A DNA stretch of 20,350 nucleotides from a virus. The position numbers and the translations under genes are program-made. The notes under the pieces are model-generated. The model saw nothing but the letters and a program-made list of their open reading frames with translations. It was not told the origin of the DNA and searched no databases. Numbering within the stretch: position 1 is the first letter of the stretch; each line of letters begins with the position of its first letter. Of this stretch, positions 13,491-20,241 are shown in pieces. The stretch lies in IMG/VR virus record IMGVR_UViG_3300037580_000253, positions 1 through 20,350 of that record; one strand, given 5' to 3'.

Positions 13491-14000
13491 CTACACCTCC
13501 ACCAGCTTATCCCGGTTGACCTCGTACCAGAACACGTCTTCGGTCTTAATTTTCGCGCCCACGGCCTCGACGGTAGCCGGGTCGTATTTCTTCAGGGTAT
13601 CCTTGCTGACCTGTTCTTTGATCACGATGCAGTCCGTCATGCCTCTGGCCTTCAGGGCCGCGATGATGGCTTTGACGTTGCGCAGAATCAACTTGGTTGA
13701 TTGCCGGAAGCCGATGCGCCCGAAATTCAGCTCCCTGGATTTCTTGCCATCCAGCCCGTCCCTGTGGGTCTCGGCAAACTCCTTCACCAGGCGTTCCAGG
13801 AAAGCCTTGCGCTCCTGGAGGGGTTGGGCCTGGTTCGCCAGCTCCTCCTTGAGGTCGGTTATTTTGCGGTTGTATTCCGCCTCCATACTCTCGATCTCCA
13901 GGTCAATCCTGCCGATTTCGCGCAGGGTATCGTCCACCTCCGTCCAGCTCTTGAGGGCGGTATCCTCCAGCCTGCGCCTTGCTGTTGCTGCTTTTGCCAT
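13491..14000 (-). CDS. gam: Host-nuclease inhibitor Gam
   Basis: A 169-residue protein of the Mu Gam family, which binds double-strand DNA ends as a Ku-like dimer and shields them from exonucleases. It has a long N-terminal helix (residues 8-75, EVDDTLREIGRIDLEIESME..., coiled-coil in Mu Gam), the core RELNFGRIGFRQSTKLILR, and the end EDVFWYEVNRDKLVEV. ATG 14000 has AAGGAGG seven nt upstream; ATG 14006 overlaps the SD and is rejected. Position among early genes fits protection of replicative intermediates. Confidence 0.95.
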   Translation of the reverse strand: MAKAATARRRLEDTALKSWTEVDDTLREIGRIDLEIESMEAEYNRKITDLKEELANQAQPLQERKAFLERLVKEFAETHRDGLDGKKSRELNFGRIGFRQSTKLILRNVKAIIAALKARGMTDCIVIKEQVSKDTLKKYDPATVEAVGAKIKTEDVFWYEVNRDKLVEV

Positions 14001-14021
14001 GTCCATCCCTCCTTGAAAGTC

Positions 14022-14243
14022 TTACGTTATGCCTCGCTCCATCCTGGCCAGTCTGAACAAGTAACTGAGCCTTATCCTGGCGGCCGTGAGCTCCAGCGTG
14101 GCGGCATCCACCAGATCCTTTTCCGTTACCTGGTTGAACCTGGCCTCCGCCTGCTGGACCGCCTCCAGGGCCGCCGCAATGTCGGCCGGTGTTACCTGCG
14201 CCTGATCAGCCCGGCCGCTCTTTCTGGCAAATACCTTCACCAT
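14022..14243 (-). CDS. DUF2508/YaaL-like small protein
   Basis: A 73-residue protein. The C-terminal 50 residues (LEAVQQAEARFNQVTEKDLV, then ELTAARIRLSYLFRLARMER) match the pattern of DUF2508 (YaaL) proteins of Firmicutes, a helical hairpin with acidic and aromatic positions. The ATG begins within the end of the DnaC-like gene, so the two are coupled. YaaL itself is of unknown function. Its presence in an early phage operon supports a Firmicute host. It lacks anything catalytic. Confidence 0.7.
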   Translation of the reverse strand: MVKVFARKSGRADQAQVTPADIAAALEAVQQAEARFNQVTEKDLVDAATLELTAARIRLSYLFRLARMERGIT

Positions 14244-14244
14244 T

Positions 14245-14955
14245 TCACCCCTTTCCGGTTTTCCGGTAGTCCGGCCCGTCCACCACCACCACGTGGCACA
14301 TCTCGAACAGCCTGCTGGTGATCCGCTCCCATCCCGGCAGCTTCTCCAGCTCCTCCAGCTCCAGGTTCGATGTGATGATCGTCGGCAGCATCTCGTTGTA
14401 TCGAGCGTTGATTATGACGTACAGGCGTTCCGTTACCCACTCGGTATTGCGCTCGGCCCCCAGGTCGTCCAGGATGACCACGTCCAGGGTCTTCAAAAGC
14501 TCCAGGCGCTCCTGGGCCTCCTGGCCGAGTCCGACCTGCGGTCTCAAAAGGTCCATGATCTCCGGTACGCTCCCGCACACTCCCGGCACCCCCTTACCCA
14601 AAAGGCTGTTCAGAATGCCGTAGGCCAGGTGGCTCTTGCCCGTGCCCGGTGGCCCGATGAAGCACAGGCCATTTTTGCTCTCGCCCCGGATGGCCTCAAA
14701 CTGTTCCACGTACCGCCGCGCGATCTTCCAGGCCCCCTTTTGGTAGGTGGAGTCGAAGTCTTCCAGGCGCTTCTGTTGAAACCGCCTGGGCACCCTGGCC
14801 GCCTTGAACAGGCGTTCCAGCCTGGCCTGCTGCTCCTTAGCCAGGAGGCAGCGGCAGCGGAGCATCAGCTCGCCGTCCTCATCTCTAACCAGCACCCAGC
14901 CGCTGCCGTCGCACTCGTTAAAAGGGCATGTTGGTTTCATCGCTTCCGTCTCCAT
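14245..14955 (-). CDS. DnaC/IstB-like AAA+ ATPase, putative helicase loader
   Basis: A 236-residue ATPase. It begins with a small zinc-finger-like motif (C10, C15, C34, C36), followed by a linker and the AAA+ core: Walker A GPPGTGKS (101-108), Walker B VVILDDLGAE (159-168), sensor 1 TIITSN (192-197), and an arginine-finger candidate in ERITSRLFEM. This is the architecture of DnaC/DnaI-type loaders and of IstB. ATG 14955 has GGAGGTGA before it and overlaps the stop of the 45-residue ORF; the frame is open to 15135 but that part is low-quality sequence. Since MuA/MuB use host replication proteins, a phage-encoded loader would recruit the replicative helicase. Function inferred. Confidence 0.85.
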   Translation of the reverse strand: METEAMKPTCPFNECDGSGWVLVRDEDGELMLRCRCLLAKEQQARLERLFKAARVPRRFQQKRLEDFDSTYQKGAWKIARRYVEQFEAIRGESKNGLCFIGPPGTGKSHLAYGILNSLLGKGVPGVCGSVPEIMDLLRPQVGLGQEAQERLELLKTLDVVILDDLGAERNTEWVTERLYVIINARYNEMLPTIITSNLELEELEKLPGWERITSRLFEMCHVVVVDGPDYRKTGKG

Positions 14956-15092
14956 CAGTCGGTCACCTCCGGCCGGGCGCATTCCGTGGCCTCGTCTGCC
15001 AGGTCGGCCGCTACGCACAGGGCAGTCACTATGACGCCCACGCAACCCCCGGCCACAAAGGCCGCTACTAGCCACCAAACAGAGATCATCAT
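14955..15092 (-). CDS. 45-residue membrane protein
   Basis: A small gene of 45 codons. Tandem ATGs at 15092 and 15089 overlap the stop (TGA 15091-15089) of the preceding gene, with a G-run about 10 nt upstream, and its own TGA overlaps the ATG of the DnaC-like gene. It has one membrane segment (residues 3-25, ISVWWLVAAFVAGGCVGVIV) and an acidic tail. The composition resembles DUF3789-type phage membrane proteins. Unbroken coupling on both sides makes translation likely. Confidence 0.65.
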   Translation of the reverse strand: MMISVWWLVAAFVAGGCVGVIVTALCVAADLADEATECARPEVTD

Positions 15093-15550
15093 GATGATGC
15101 AGCCCCCCCCGGTTTGCGGGCCACCAGCATGCCACTTTGCTCGTCGAACACGCAGAACGCGCGGCAGGGAACGGGCCAGCCGTCGTCGGCCAGCTTTCTA
15201 ATCAATTTACTGGCTGAAATAAGCAGCCCATGGGTGGAGGCCTTGCCCCTGTCCGACCTGGCGGGGAGGCCGGTCTCGCTTTTCTTAATTGCCAAGAATT
15301 GCTTGTTAATGCCAATCTGCACCCGGTCGCCGGCCTTCATGCCGGCCTCCATGGCCGCAGCGCTAGAGACCCGCAATTGGGACTTACCCACGTAGACGAA
15401 AGGGTCGTTGCCGTTACCTTTCGCGCGGATCTCCTCGCCGTACCAGGTGAAGGCTTCCGGCTGCCAGTAGGTCTTCACCTCGCTCGACGGGCCTGCCTCC
15501 CGCAGGTCGCGGGGGTAGCCGCTGCGCTTGGGCTTGCAGGTTCCCATCAT
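15089..15550 (-). CDS. Unknown early protein with AbrB-like central region
   Basis: A 153-residue protein. The ORF is open to 15769, but the first 73 residues there are shadow of the winged-helix gene. ATG 15550 has GAGGGG six nt upstream and lies 2 nt after the upstream stop. The middle (VYVGKSQLRVSSAAAMEAGM then KAGDRVQIGI) resembles the swapped-hairpin strands of AbrB-like DNA-binding domains, but the match is weak. The rest is mixed alpha/beta with a basic centre (RSDRGKASTHGLLISASKLI). The gene lies in the coupled early accessory cluster between MuB and the DnaC-like gene. I do not recognise a family. Confidence 0.65.
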   Translation of the reverse strand: MMGTCKPKRSGYPRDLREAGPSSEVKTYWQPEAFTWYGEEIRAKGNGNDPFVYVGKSQLRVSSAAAMEAGMKAGDRVQIGINKQFLAIKKSETGLPARSDRGKASTHGLLISASKLIRKLADDGWPVPCRAFCVFDEQSGMLVARKPGGAASS

Positions 15551-15552
15551 CT

Positions 15553-15924
15553 TTACCCCTCCTCTCCAAAGACCAGCCTGATCTGCTCCGCCTGTCCCCG
15601 GCGCAGCCCCAGGTCTTCCGCCGCCCGGTCGAAGGCCCTGGCCACCTGGGCGATTTCGGACACCCTGGCCCACAGATGGCGGGAACAAGCGTCTGCTTCC
15701 TCCCGGTCCGCCGGGATATAAAACCCAGCGGGTGGCTCCACCGCCGAACCCACCGGCACCCCCAGGCACCGCAGCTCGTGGATTGCGGCCCGGACCGTCC
15801 TCTCCGGCATCTCCAGCGCCTGGGCCAGCTCCCTGGCCCGCACGGCGTTTCGGCGGCCCACGGCCTTGAGCTTCAGGTAGCGCCAGACCTTCTGCCCCTG
15901 CACGGGAAGCGGGGCGGGTTTCAT
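15553..15924 (-). CDS. Winged-helix DNA-binding protein, early regulator
   Basis: A 123-residue protein. Residues 10-70 are a winged helix (VWRYLKLKAVGRRNAVRARE, LAQALEMPERTVRAAIHELR, GVPVGSAVEPPAGFYIPAD with the wing). The remaining part is helical and charged (residues 75-123). Similar small winged-helix proteins (the HTH_11-like group) occur in Firmicute transposable phages. ATG overlaps the TGA of MuB as ATGA. The target is unknown; it may regulate early genes or contact replication proteins. Confidence 0.7.
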   Translation of the reverse strand: MKPAPLPVQGQKVWRYLKLKAVGRRNAVRARELAQALEMPERTVRAAIHELRCLGVPVGSAVEPPAGFYIPADREEADACSRHLWARVSEIAQVARAFDRAAEDLGLRRGQAEQIRLVFGEEG

Positions 15925-16898
15925 TTCAGGGTCAGCTCCTCAGCCGCTGTAACTATCGTCTCATTGATCACCCCGTCGGCGATGTCCAGGGCGCGCCTCA
16001 AGATTGTCGTTAACCGGCGCATCCCGCCGGCCTCCCTGGCCGCGCCCCTGGCCAGCAGGTACTCCCTGGCTGCCGGCGTCATGTTGAACTGGGCCAGGAT
16101 GGCCCGCATCTCTTCATTGTTTACCCCCTGCAGCTCCCGCAGGAAGCTCACACGGCTATAGAGCTGGGCCAGGTTCTCCCGCAGGGAAGGCCCCCTGGTG
16201 AGCCAGGCCCGCAAACGCGGCAGGCCGCAGACTACCACGCCGGTTTTCCCTTGGTCGTAAAGCATGCGCAGGATTTCCAGCTTGCGCACCGTCCGAGATG
16301 AGGACGATACCAGCATGTCAGCCTCGTCCACGATTATCAGCCGGGGCTCGGCCCGCAGGGCAGCCACTACCCGCTGCATGATGTCCCGTAATCCCCCGCC
16401 CAGCTCGACTCCAACGGCCTGGGCGATCTCTTCCACTAGTTGCTTGCTGGTCATCAGCACGTCGGCTGTGATCAGGATGGCGCGCGGGTCCTGCTTCAGG
16501 TACTCGTTCAGGGCTGTTGTTTTACCGCTTCCGGGAGCCCCCAGGATCACGCCCATGGCGCGCTCCTTGGCGCAGGCCTTGCAGACCCCGATCACCCGCT
16601 TGGCGTCCTCGGTCATGATGAAGTCCACCGTGGTCCGGTATTCCTGGGCCGTCGCTTCCTCCCTGGAAGCCTGCGCTTGCTCGGCCGCCTCCAGGGCCGC
16701 CTTCAGCTCCAAGAGCTTGGCCGCCACTTGCTCGGAGTCCAGCCCGGACGCGAACCGGGACACCAGCGGCCTGGAAACGCCGATCTGCCGGGCGATCTCC
16801 TCCTTTGTGACGCCCCTTTCCTCGGTCATGTAGCGCAGCCATTCCCGCGCCTGGTCCTGGTCAACAACCTCCTTTTTGCCCACCAACGTTAGAGACAT
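15921..16898 (-). CDS. Transposition target-capture ATPase (MuB-like)
   Basis: A 325-residue AAA+ ATPase that binds DNA non-specifically, activates MuA and directs transposition away from its own DNA (target immunity). Residues 27-52 form an N-terminal HTH (GVTKEEIARQIGVSRPLVSR), as in MuB. Walker A is GAPGSGKTT (120-128) and Walker B is LIIVDEAD (187-194). The sensor segment GVVVCGLPRLRAWL and the C-terminal helical part (GMRRLTTILRRALDIADGVI) follow. ATG 16898 has GGAGG eight nt upstream. It follows MuA with a 40-nt gap, as expected. Its downstream gene overlaps its stop. Confidence 0.95.
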   Translation of the reverse strand: MSLTLVGKKEVVDQDQAREWLRYMTEERGVTKEEIARQIGVSRPLVSRFASGLDSEQVAAKLLELKAALEAAEQAQASREEATAQEYRTTVDFIMTEDAKRVIGVCKACAKERAMGVILGAPGSGKTTALNEYLKQDPRAILITADVLMTSKQLVEEIAQAVGVELGGGLRDIMQRVVAALRAEPRLIIVDEADMLVSSSSRTVRKLEILRMLYDQGKTGVVVCGLPRLRAWLTRGPSLRENLAQLYSRVSFLRELQGVNNEEMRAILAQFNMTPAAREYLLARGAAREAGGMRRLTTILRRALDIADGVINETIVTAAEELTLK

Positions 16899-16938
16899 TC
16901 TCCGTTCCTCCTTCTCCTTTGGTTTTGAATTTCAGGCC

Positions 16939-18783
16939 CTAGCCCTCGGCCAGCACCTTGATATACTCGTCCGCCAGGTTTCTCCTGGCCCGCTTGCCGG
17001 CCTTGGCCGGGACGGAAGCCTCGGCCCTGGCCTTGCCGGCCGCCTCGTGGCCGGTGAGGGTCGCCACCCGGGGTTTCTCCACCCGGTTGGCCGTCGTCGC
17101 CGCCCTGGCCCCAGCCCTGCGCCGCTCCTCGACCACCTCTTCCAGGGTCTTGTTGTTCTCTCTGATCTGGCGCTCCAGCTCCTTCTGGGCGCGCCGGCGC
17201 ATGGCAAGAAATTCTTTGAGGTCGTCCTGAGTGGCCCCCATTTCCATAAGCTCCCGGTTATGCGCTACGCAGGCGAACTTGCCTTTGTGGTAGACCACGA
17301 GTTCACCCAGGCGGTACGGGTCGTAATAGACCGCCACCGTTTTGCCCACCAGCTTCCACAGCTCTGGCGAAGCGTACCAGAAGTTCTGCATCTTGATGCC
17401 CTCGTCGAACACCTTCCTGGTGTCCGCGCGCATCAGCAAGATGTCCAGCGCCCTCGGGTCTGGCATGTCCAGCCGCGCTTTGGGCTTTTTCCTGAATGCG
17501 TCGTATGGAGTGGTCTTGATTCCGGAGTGGACGCGGGTATGGTAGTCGGAAACCAGCCAGTAGGCGAATTGCTGTATGGTCTGCTCCAGGGTCCACAGCT
17601 CGCCCTTGGCCAGTAACTTCTTGGCCTTCTCGAAGGCCTTTTCCGGCTTGTTCTGAGGTGAATTGCCGATGTAGCCGGGGGCGTAACGGCTGAAGCGGTC
17701 GGCCACCGTGCCGAAAGCCCGTTCCACCGGTTTGGCCCACGGGCTGTATTCCTCGCAGTAGGTGACGTCAATGCGGAGGGTCTTGAAGACGGTATCCAGC
17801 CGGTCGCTCCGGTAGTCCTTGCCGTTATCTATGTAGGCTCCCACCGGCAGGCCGCACAGCGGGTTGTCGGGGTCTGCCTTGGGAAGCACGCCGTGGCGGA
17901 ATGCCAGGGCGATGGTGTCGCTTGAAGGCTGCAGGCAGATGCACCAGCCCACGAAGGCCGCCGTGGTCATGTCCAGCCAAGCCGTCAACCAGGGACGCAC
18001 CAGCTTTCCTTTGTATTCGATGAAGAAGTCGAACTGGTGGTGGTCGCCAACCCAGACCTGATTGACCAGGCGGGGTTTACGCCTGACCACCTTGGGCATG
18101 ACCTTCTTCCGGTAGGCCTCGACGCCTTCGCGGCCCATGACCTCCTCCGCGTAGCTGATCATGTCTTTCATTGCCCGGTAGAAGCTCTGCCGGCTGCCCA
18201 CCTTCCATCCTTCCTTTTCGGCCCGCTCCTGTACCCGCTCATAAACCCAGGCTAGGGTGGGCCGCAGGGAAGTCAGGTAGAGCTTTTTGCCGAACTCCAG
18301 GGCTTCCTGGTCAAAAGACTTGCTGCCGTATCCCCCGCTTTCTCTGGTCTTGCGCAGTCCGTCCAATATGCCCATAAACCCCCTTTCCTCGTAGGATGCA
18401 ATCCAGCGGTAGAGTGTGGCCAGGCTGACCCCGGCCATCCTGGCCAGGCTCTGCCGCTGCATCGTCACGTCCTCGCCGGCGTACGCCAGCGCCTGGCGGA
18501 CGAACACCTCCCGCCGCAGGGCTTCGGTGACGATCTCCTGGCCCTCGGCCTCGATGATCTCCGCCAGGTTGGTACCGTCGGCGGCTTTTTGCGCCTGTTC
18601 CATTCTCTGCTGCTCAAAGTAACGGTTTTGAGCATGGGCTGGCAGGGCGGAAAGGGGGATCAGCCATTGACCGCCGTCCCTTACCGGGTTGAAGGCCTTT
18701 ATTGCTTTAAGCACCGCCTGGCGGCTGACCCCCATCAGGTCCGCCGCCTCAGCCACGCTCAGCATTGTCTCCACCATTGTCAC
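16939..18783 (-). CDS. DDE transposase (MuA-like)
   Basis: A 614-residue recombinase that cuts and joins phage ends. Residues 7-55 hold an HTH (LSVAEAADLMGVSRQAVLKA). Residues 90-220 contain further DNA-binding helices. The catalytic core has D247 (WVGDHHQFD), D319 (YIDNGKDYR) and E354 (WAKPVERAFG), with 34 residues between the last two (DD35E type). A beta-barrel-like segment follows (about 445-500), then an arginine- and alanine-rich tail. In Mu the corresponding tail contacts MuB and ClpX. GTG 18783 is the longest start; ATG 18777 after GGGCGG is about equal. It overlaps the end of the 34-residue ORF. Confidence 0.97.
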   Translation of the reverse strand: MTMVETMLSVAEAADLMGVSRQAVLKAIKAFNPVRDGGQWLIPLSALPAHAQNRYFEQQRMEQAQKAADGTNLAEIIEAEGQEIVTEALRREVFVRQALAYAGEDVTMQRQSLARMAGVSLATLYRWIASYEERGFMGILDGLRKTRESGGYGSKSFDQEALEFGKKLYLTSLRPTLAWVYERVQERAEKEGWKVGSRQSFYRAMKDMISYAEEVMGREGVEAYRKKVMPKVVRRKPRLVNQVWVGDHHQFDFFIEYKGKLVRPWLTAWLDMTTAAFVGWCICLQPSSDTIALAFRHGVLPKADPDNPLCGLPVGAYIDNGKDYRSDRLDTVFKTLRIDVTYCEEYSPWAKPVERAFGTVADRFSRYAPGYIGNSPQNKPEKAFEKAKKLLAKGELWTLEQTIQQFAYWLVSDYHTRVHSGIKTTPYDAFRKKPKARLDMPDPRALDILLMRADTRKVFDEGIKMQNFWYASPELWKLVGKTVAVYYDPYRLGELVVYHKGKFACVAHNRELMEMGATQDDLKEFLAMRRRAQKELERQIRENNKTLEEVVEERRRAGARAATTANRVEKPRVATLTGHEAAGKARAEASVPAKAGKRARRNLADEYIKVLAEG

Positions 18784-18853
18784 CGCCCTGAACCGTGAAC
18801 TCTCTCACTCGGCCAACGCCGGCGGGCGTGATGACCGTATCGCCTGCCTTCAT
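18749..18853 (-). CDS. 34-residue KOW-like small protein
   Basis: A 34-codon ORF overlapping both neighbours. ATG 18853 overlaps the HTH stop as ATGA and AAGGAG lies 8 nt upstream; its stop is inside the start of the transposase gene. The sequence MKAGDTVITPAGVGRVREFT resembles small beta-barrel KOW/SH3-like proteins (GDxVxTPxGxGRV). The C-terminus (GGDNGGDNAERG) is low-complexity and coincides with the transposase start. It may be a real small protein or a leader coupling regulator and transposase translation. Confidence 0.5.
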   Translation of the reverse strand: MKAGDTVITPAGVGRVREFTVQGGDNGGDNAERG

Positions 18854-19059
18854 GCCGCCAGCTCCTTAAGCTCGTCCACACCCATGCCCAACACTTCCGC
18901 CAGTGCCGGGAGGTACTTGCCTACCGGCTTCTGGCCGTACAGGATTTTGGATAGATACTGCTCGCTGACGCCCAGCCGGGCCGCCAGCTCCCGCTGCGTC
19001 ATGCGGTGGTCCAAAAGCCACTTCTTCACTTCAACTCCCAGCCTGGTTAGCCGCTTCAT
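18850..19059 (-). CDS. Small Cro/C1-type HTH regulator (possibly Ner-like)
   Basis: A 69-residue protein made mostly of one HTH domain: GVEVKKWLLDHRMTQRELAA then RLGVSEQYLSKILYGQKP, and LAEVLGMGVDELKELA. ATG 19059 follows GGAGGTGG. It stands just before the transposase, where Mu carries ner, a small negative regulator of early transcription; sequence and place fit a Cro or Ner role. It might instead be the lysogenic repressor, but transcription with the lytic operon argues for Cro. Binding site unknown. Confidence 0.9.
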   Translation of the reverse strand: MKRLTRLGVEVKKWLLDHRMTQRELAARLGVSEQYLSKILYGQKPVGKYLPALAEVLGMGVDELKELAA

Positions 19060-19081
19060 GCAACCACCTCCCGGACCAGAT

Positions 19082-19744
19082 TTATCGTATCTTCTGGGCT
19101 AACCGGTACAGGGTGGCCTGGCTGCCCACTCGCCAGCCCCGTTTCTCCGCTACCACTCTTAGCTTCCGGATGGCCTCAATAGCCTTCTGCTGCGGCTCCG
19201 CCTCAAAAAGCTGGCGCAGGAACTCCACGGCCTCCTCGTCCGTGGCCTTCGGCCTGAAGGGGCGGGGCAGGTAGACGATCTTCGTCTCCTGGGCCTGGGC
19301 CAGCCTTCTTACCTCCATTGCCAGCTCGTCCAGCCGCCGCTGTACCTCCTGCAGCGCCTCCACCGGTACCAGCCGCCGGCTCTCCACCGCCTCGTACAGG
19401 TCGATCAGCATCTCCTGTACTTGGATGGCCTTCGGTTGATTGGACTTCATGCAGATTTTCAGAGCGCCGCGCTTGGTGAAGTAGCGGACTCGTTGCGGCC
19501 CCCCTGGAGTTTGAATTTCGACCTCGCCGGTATCATAGGGGGCGTCAATCTGATGCCCCCTTTCCCGGAAGCTATCCTTGTTACGATTGAATAGTATGCG
19601 AATTGACCTTTCATGCGCGTACCCCAGCGCCCTGGCCAGTGCCCGCGCCGTCACCACCGGTTGCCCGTCCACGCTTACCACCGCCAGCTCGCCTTCCTGG
19701 GCCAGCACCGGCAGTATCTCCTCCTGTTTCACGCTTTTTCTCAC
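19082..19744 (-). CDS. Antirepressor-like regulator (P22-AR-N/BRO type) with transposase-like C-terminal motif
   Basis: A 220-residue protein. Residues 20-120 resemble phage antirepressor N-terminal domains: AVVSVDGQPVVTARALARAL, ERSIRILFNRNKDSFRERGH, and RYFTKRGALKICMKSNQPKA with QEMLIDLYEAV. A coiled-coil follows (130-152), then a basic linker. The last 35 residues contain AEKRGWRVGSQATLYRLAQK (199-218), strikingly like AEKEGWKVGSRQSFYRAMKD of the transposase (188-207). GTG 19744 lacks a well-spaced SD; GTG 19732 is better spaced (GGGGGTGA). It is the first gene of the early operon, divergent from the 19831 gene. Possible roles are opposing the lysogenic repressor or early control. Confidence 0.75.
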   Translation of the reverse strand: MRKSVKQEEILPVLAQEGELAVVSVDGQPVVTARALARALGYAHERSIRILFNRNKDSFRERGHQIDAPYDTGEVEIQTPGGPQRVRYFTKRGALKICMKSNQPKAIQVQEMLIDLYEAVESRRLVPVEALQEVQRRLDELAMEVRRLAQAQETKIVYLPRPFRPKATDEEAVEFLRQLFEAEPQQKAIEAIRKLRVVAEKRGWRVGSQATLYRLAQKIR

Positions 19745-19769
19745 CCCCGCTTACAGGGTTTTCCTCCTT

Positions 19770-19816
19770 CTCCGGCGAATTTGGTTACTGCCACCAGAAC
19801 CCCAAACCCGCCGGAG
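19770..19816. promoter_or_regulatory. Inverted repeat in the divergent early control region
   Basis: Between the divergent starts, CTCCGGCGAATTTGG (19770-19784) and CCAAACCCGCCGGAG (19802-19816) are inverted copies matching at 13 of 15 positions, with a 17-bp spacer. The right arm abuts the SD of the 19831 gene (AGGAGGTGA 19817-19825), and AAGGAGG on the minus strand abuts the left arm. It is a likely operator or an mRNA hairpin that controls translation. No convincing -10/-35 boxes were found. Confidence 0.55.
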
Positions 19817-19830
19817 AGGAGGTGAGGACC

Positions 19831-20241
19831 ATGGCTGACAATCTAATGGTCATTTCTGTTGCTGAGTTAAGAGAACGCCTGAGTTCCATTTTTCATGACA
19901 TCATCCCAGAAGCCGTTGCCCGCCGCTGTCAAAAGGGCCTGCGGTCCTTCTCAAGTAATCAGGAGTTTGAAAAGGCCCGCCTTGAGGCAAAGGAAGCAGT
20001 ATCTCAACTCCTCGAACAGATCGCCAATATGGAAAAGCAACCTATTCATAAGATCCAAACCCTGGTTCGCAAATCGCCCCTTAACGTGCAGATTTTCCTC
20101 ATGGAGCGGGTGGTCTTTATGGACAACCAACTCCGGCAAAAGGACCCTAACGAAACTGTTGCTGTCCCCAGCGGCTTTGGGGCGTTTCTCCGGGCTTACC
20201 TGATTGAGGAGTACAACCGGAAGCTAGAAGATACTCCCTAA
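19831..20241 (+). CDS. Divergent gene of unknown function at the early control region
   Basis: A 136-residue protein on the plus strand, ATG 19831 with AGGAGGTGA upstream. It is predicted to be helical (VISVAELRERLSSIFHDIIP, EKARLEAKEAVSQLLEQIAN, a coiled-coil-like stretch at about 48-68), with a basic patch and a C-terminus containing AYLIEEYNRK. No HTH is obvious and I do not recognise a family. It sits where the Mu c repressor lies, transcribed away from the lytic operon, and is visibly less GC-rich than the phage genes. It could be a new repressor type, a lysogenic-conversion gene or an exclusion factor. Confidence 0.75.
   Translation: MADNLMVISVAELRERLSSIFHDIIPEAVARRCQKGLRSFSSNQEFEKARLEAKEAVSQLLEQIANMEKQPIHKIQTLVRKSPLNVQIFLMERVVFMDNQLRQKDPNETVAVPSGFGAFLRAYLIEEYNRKLEDTP

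Noticed and set aside
14956-15135. N-terminal extension of the DnaC-like gene to 15135
   Set aside because: The family domain begins after ATG 14955, which has GGAGGTGA before it; the extension overlaps the membrane micro-gene in another frame.
14293-15201. Plus-strand ORF of 302 codons antisense to the DnaC-like gene
   Set aside because: Shadow frame over Walker A/B-bearing coding sequence and two coupled micro-genes.
15551-15769. N-terminal extension of the unknown early protein to 15769
   Set aside because: Glycine/arginine/proline-rich shadow of the winged-helix gene; ATG 15550 has GAGGGG.
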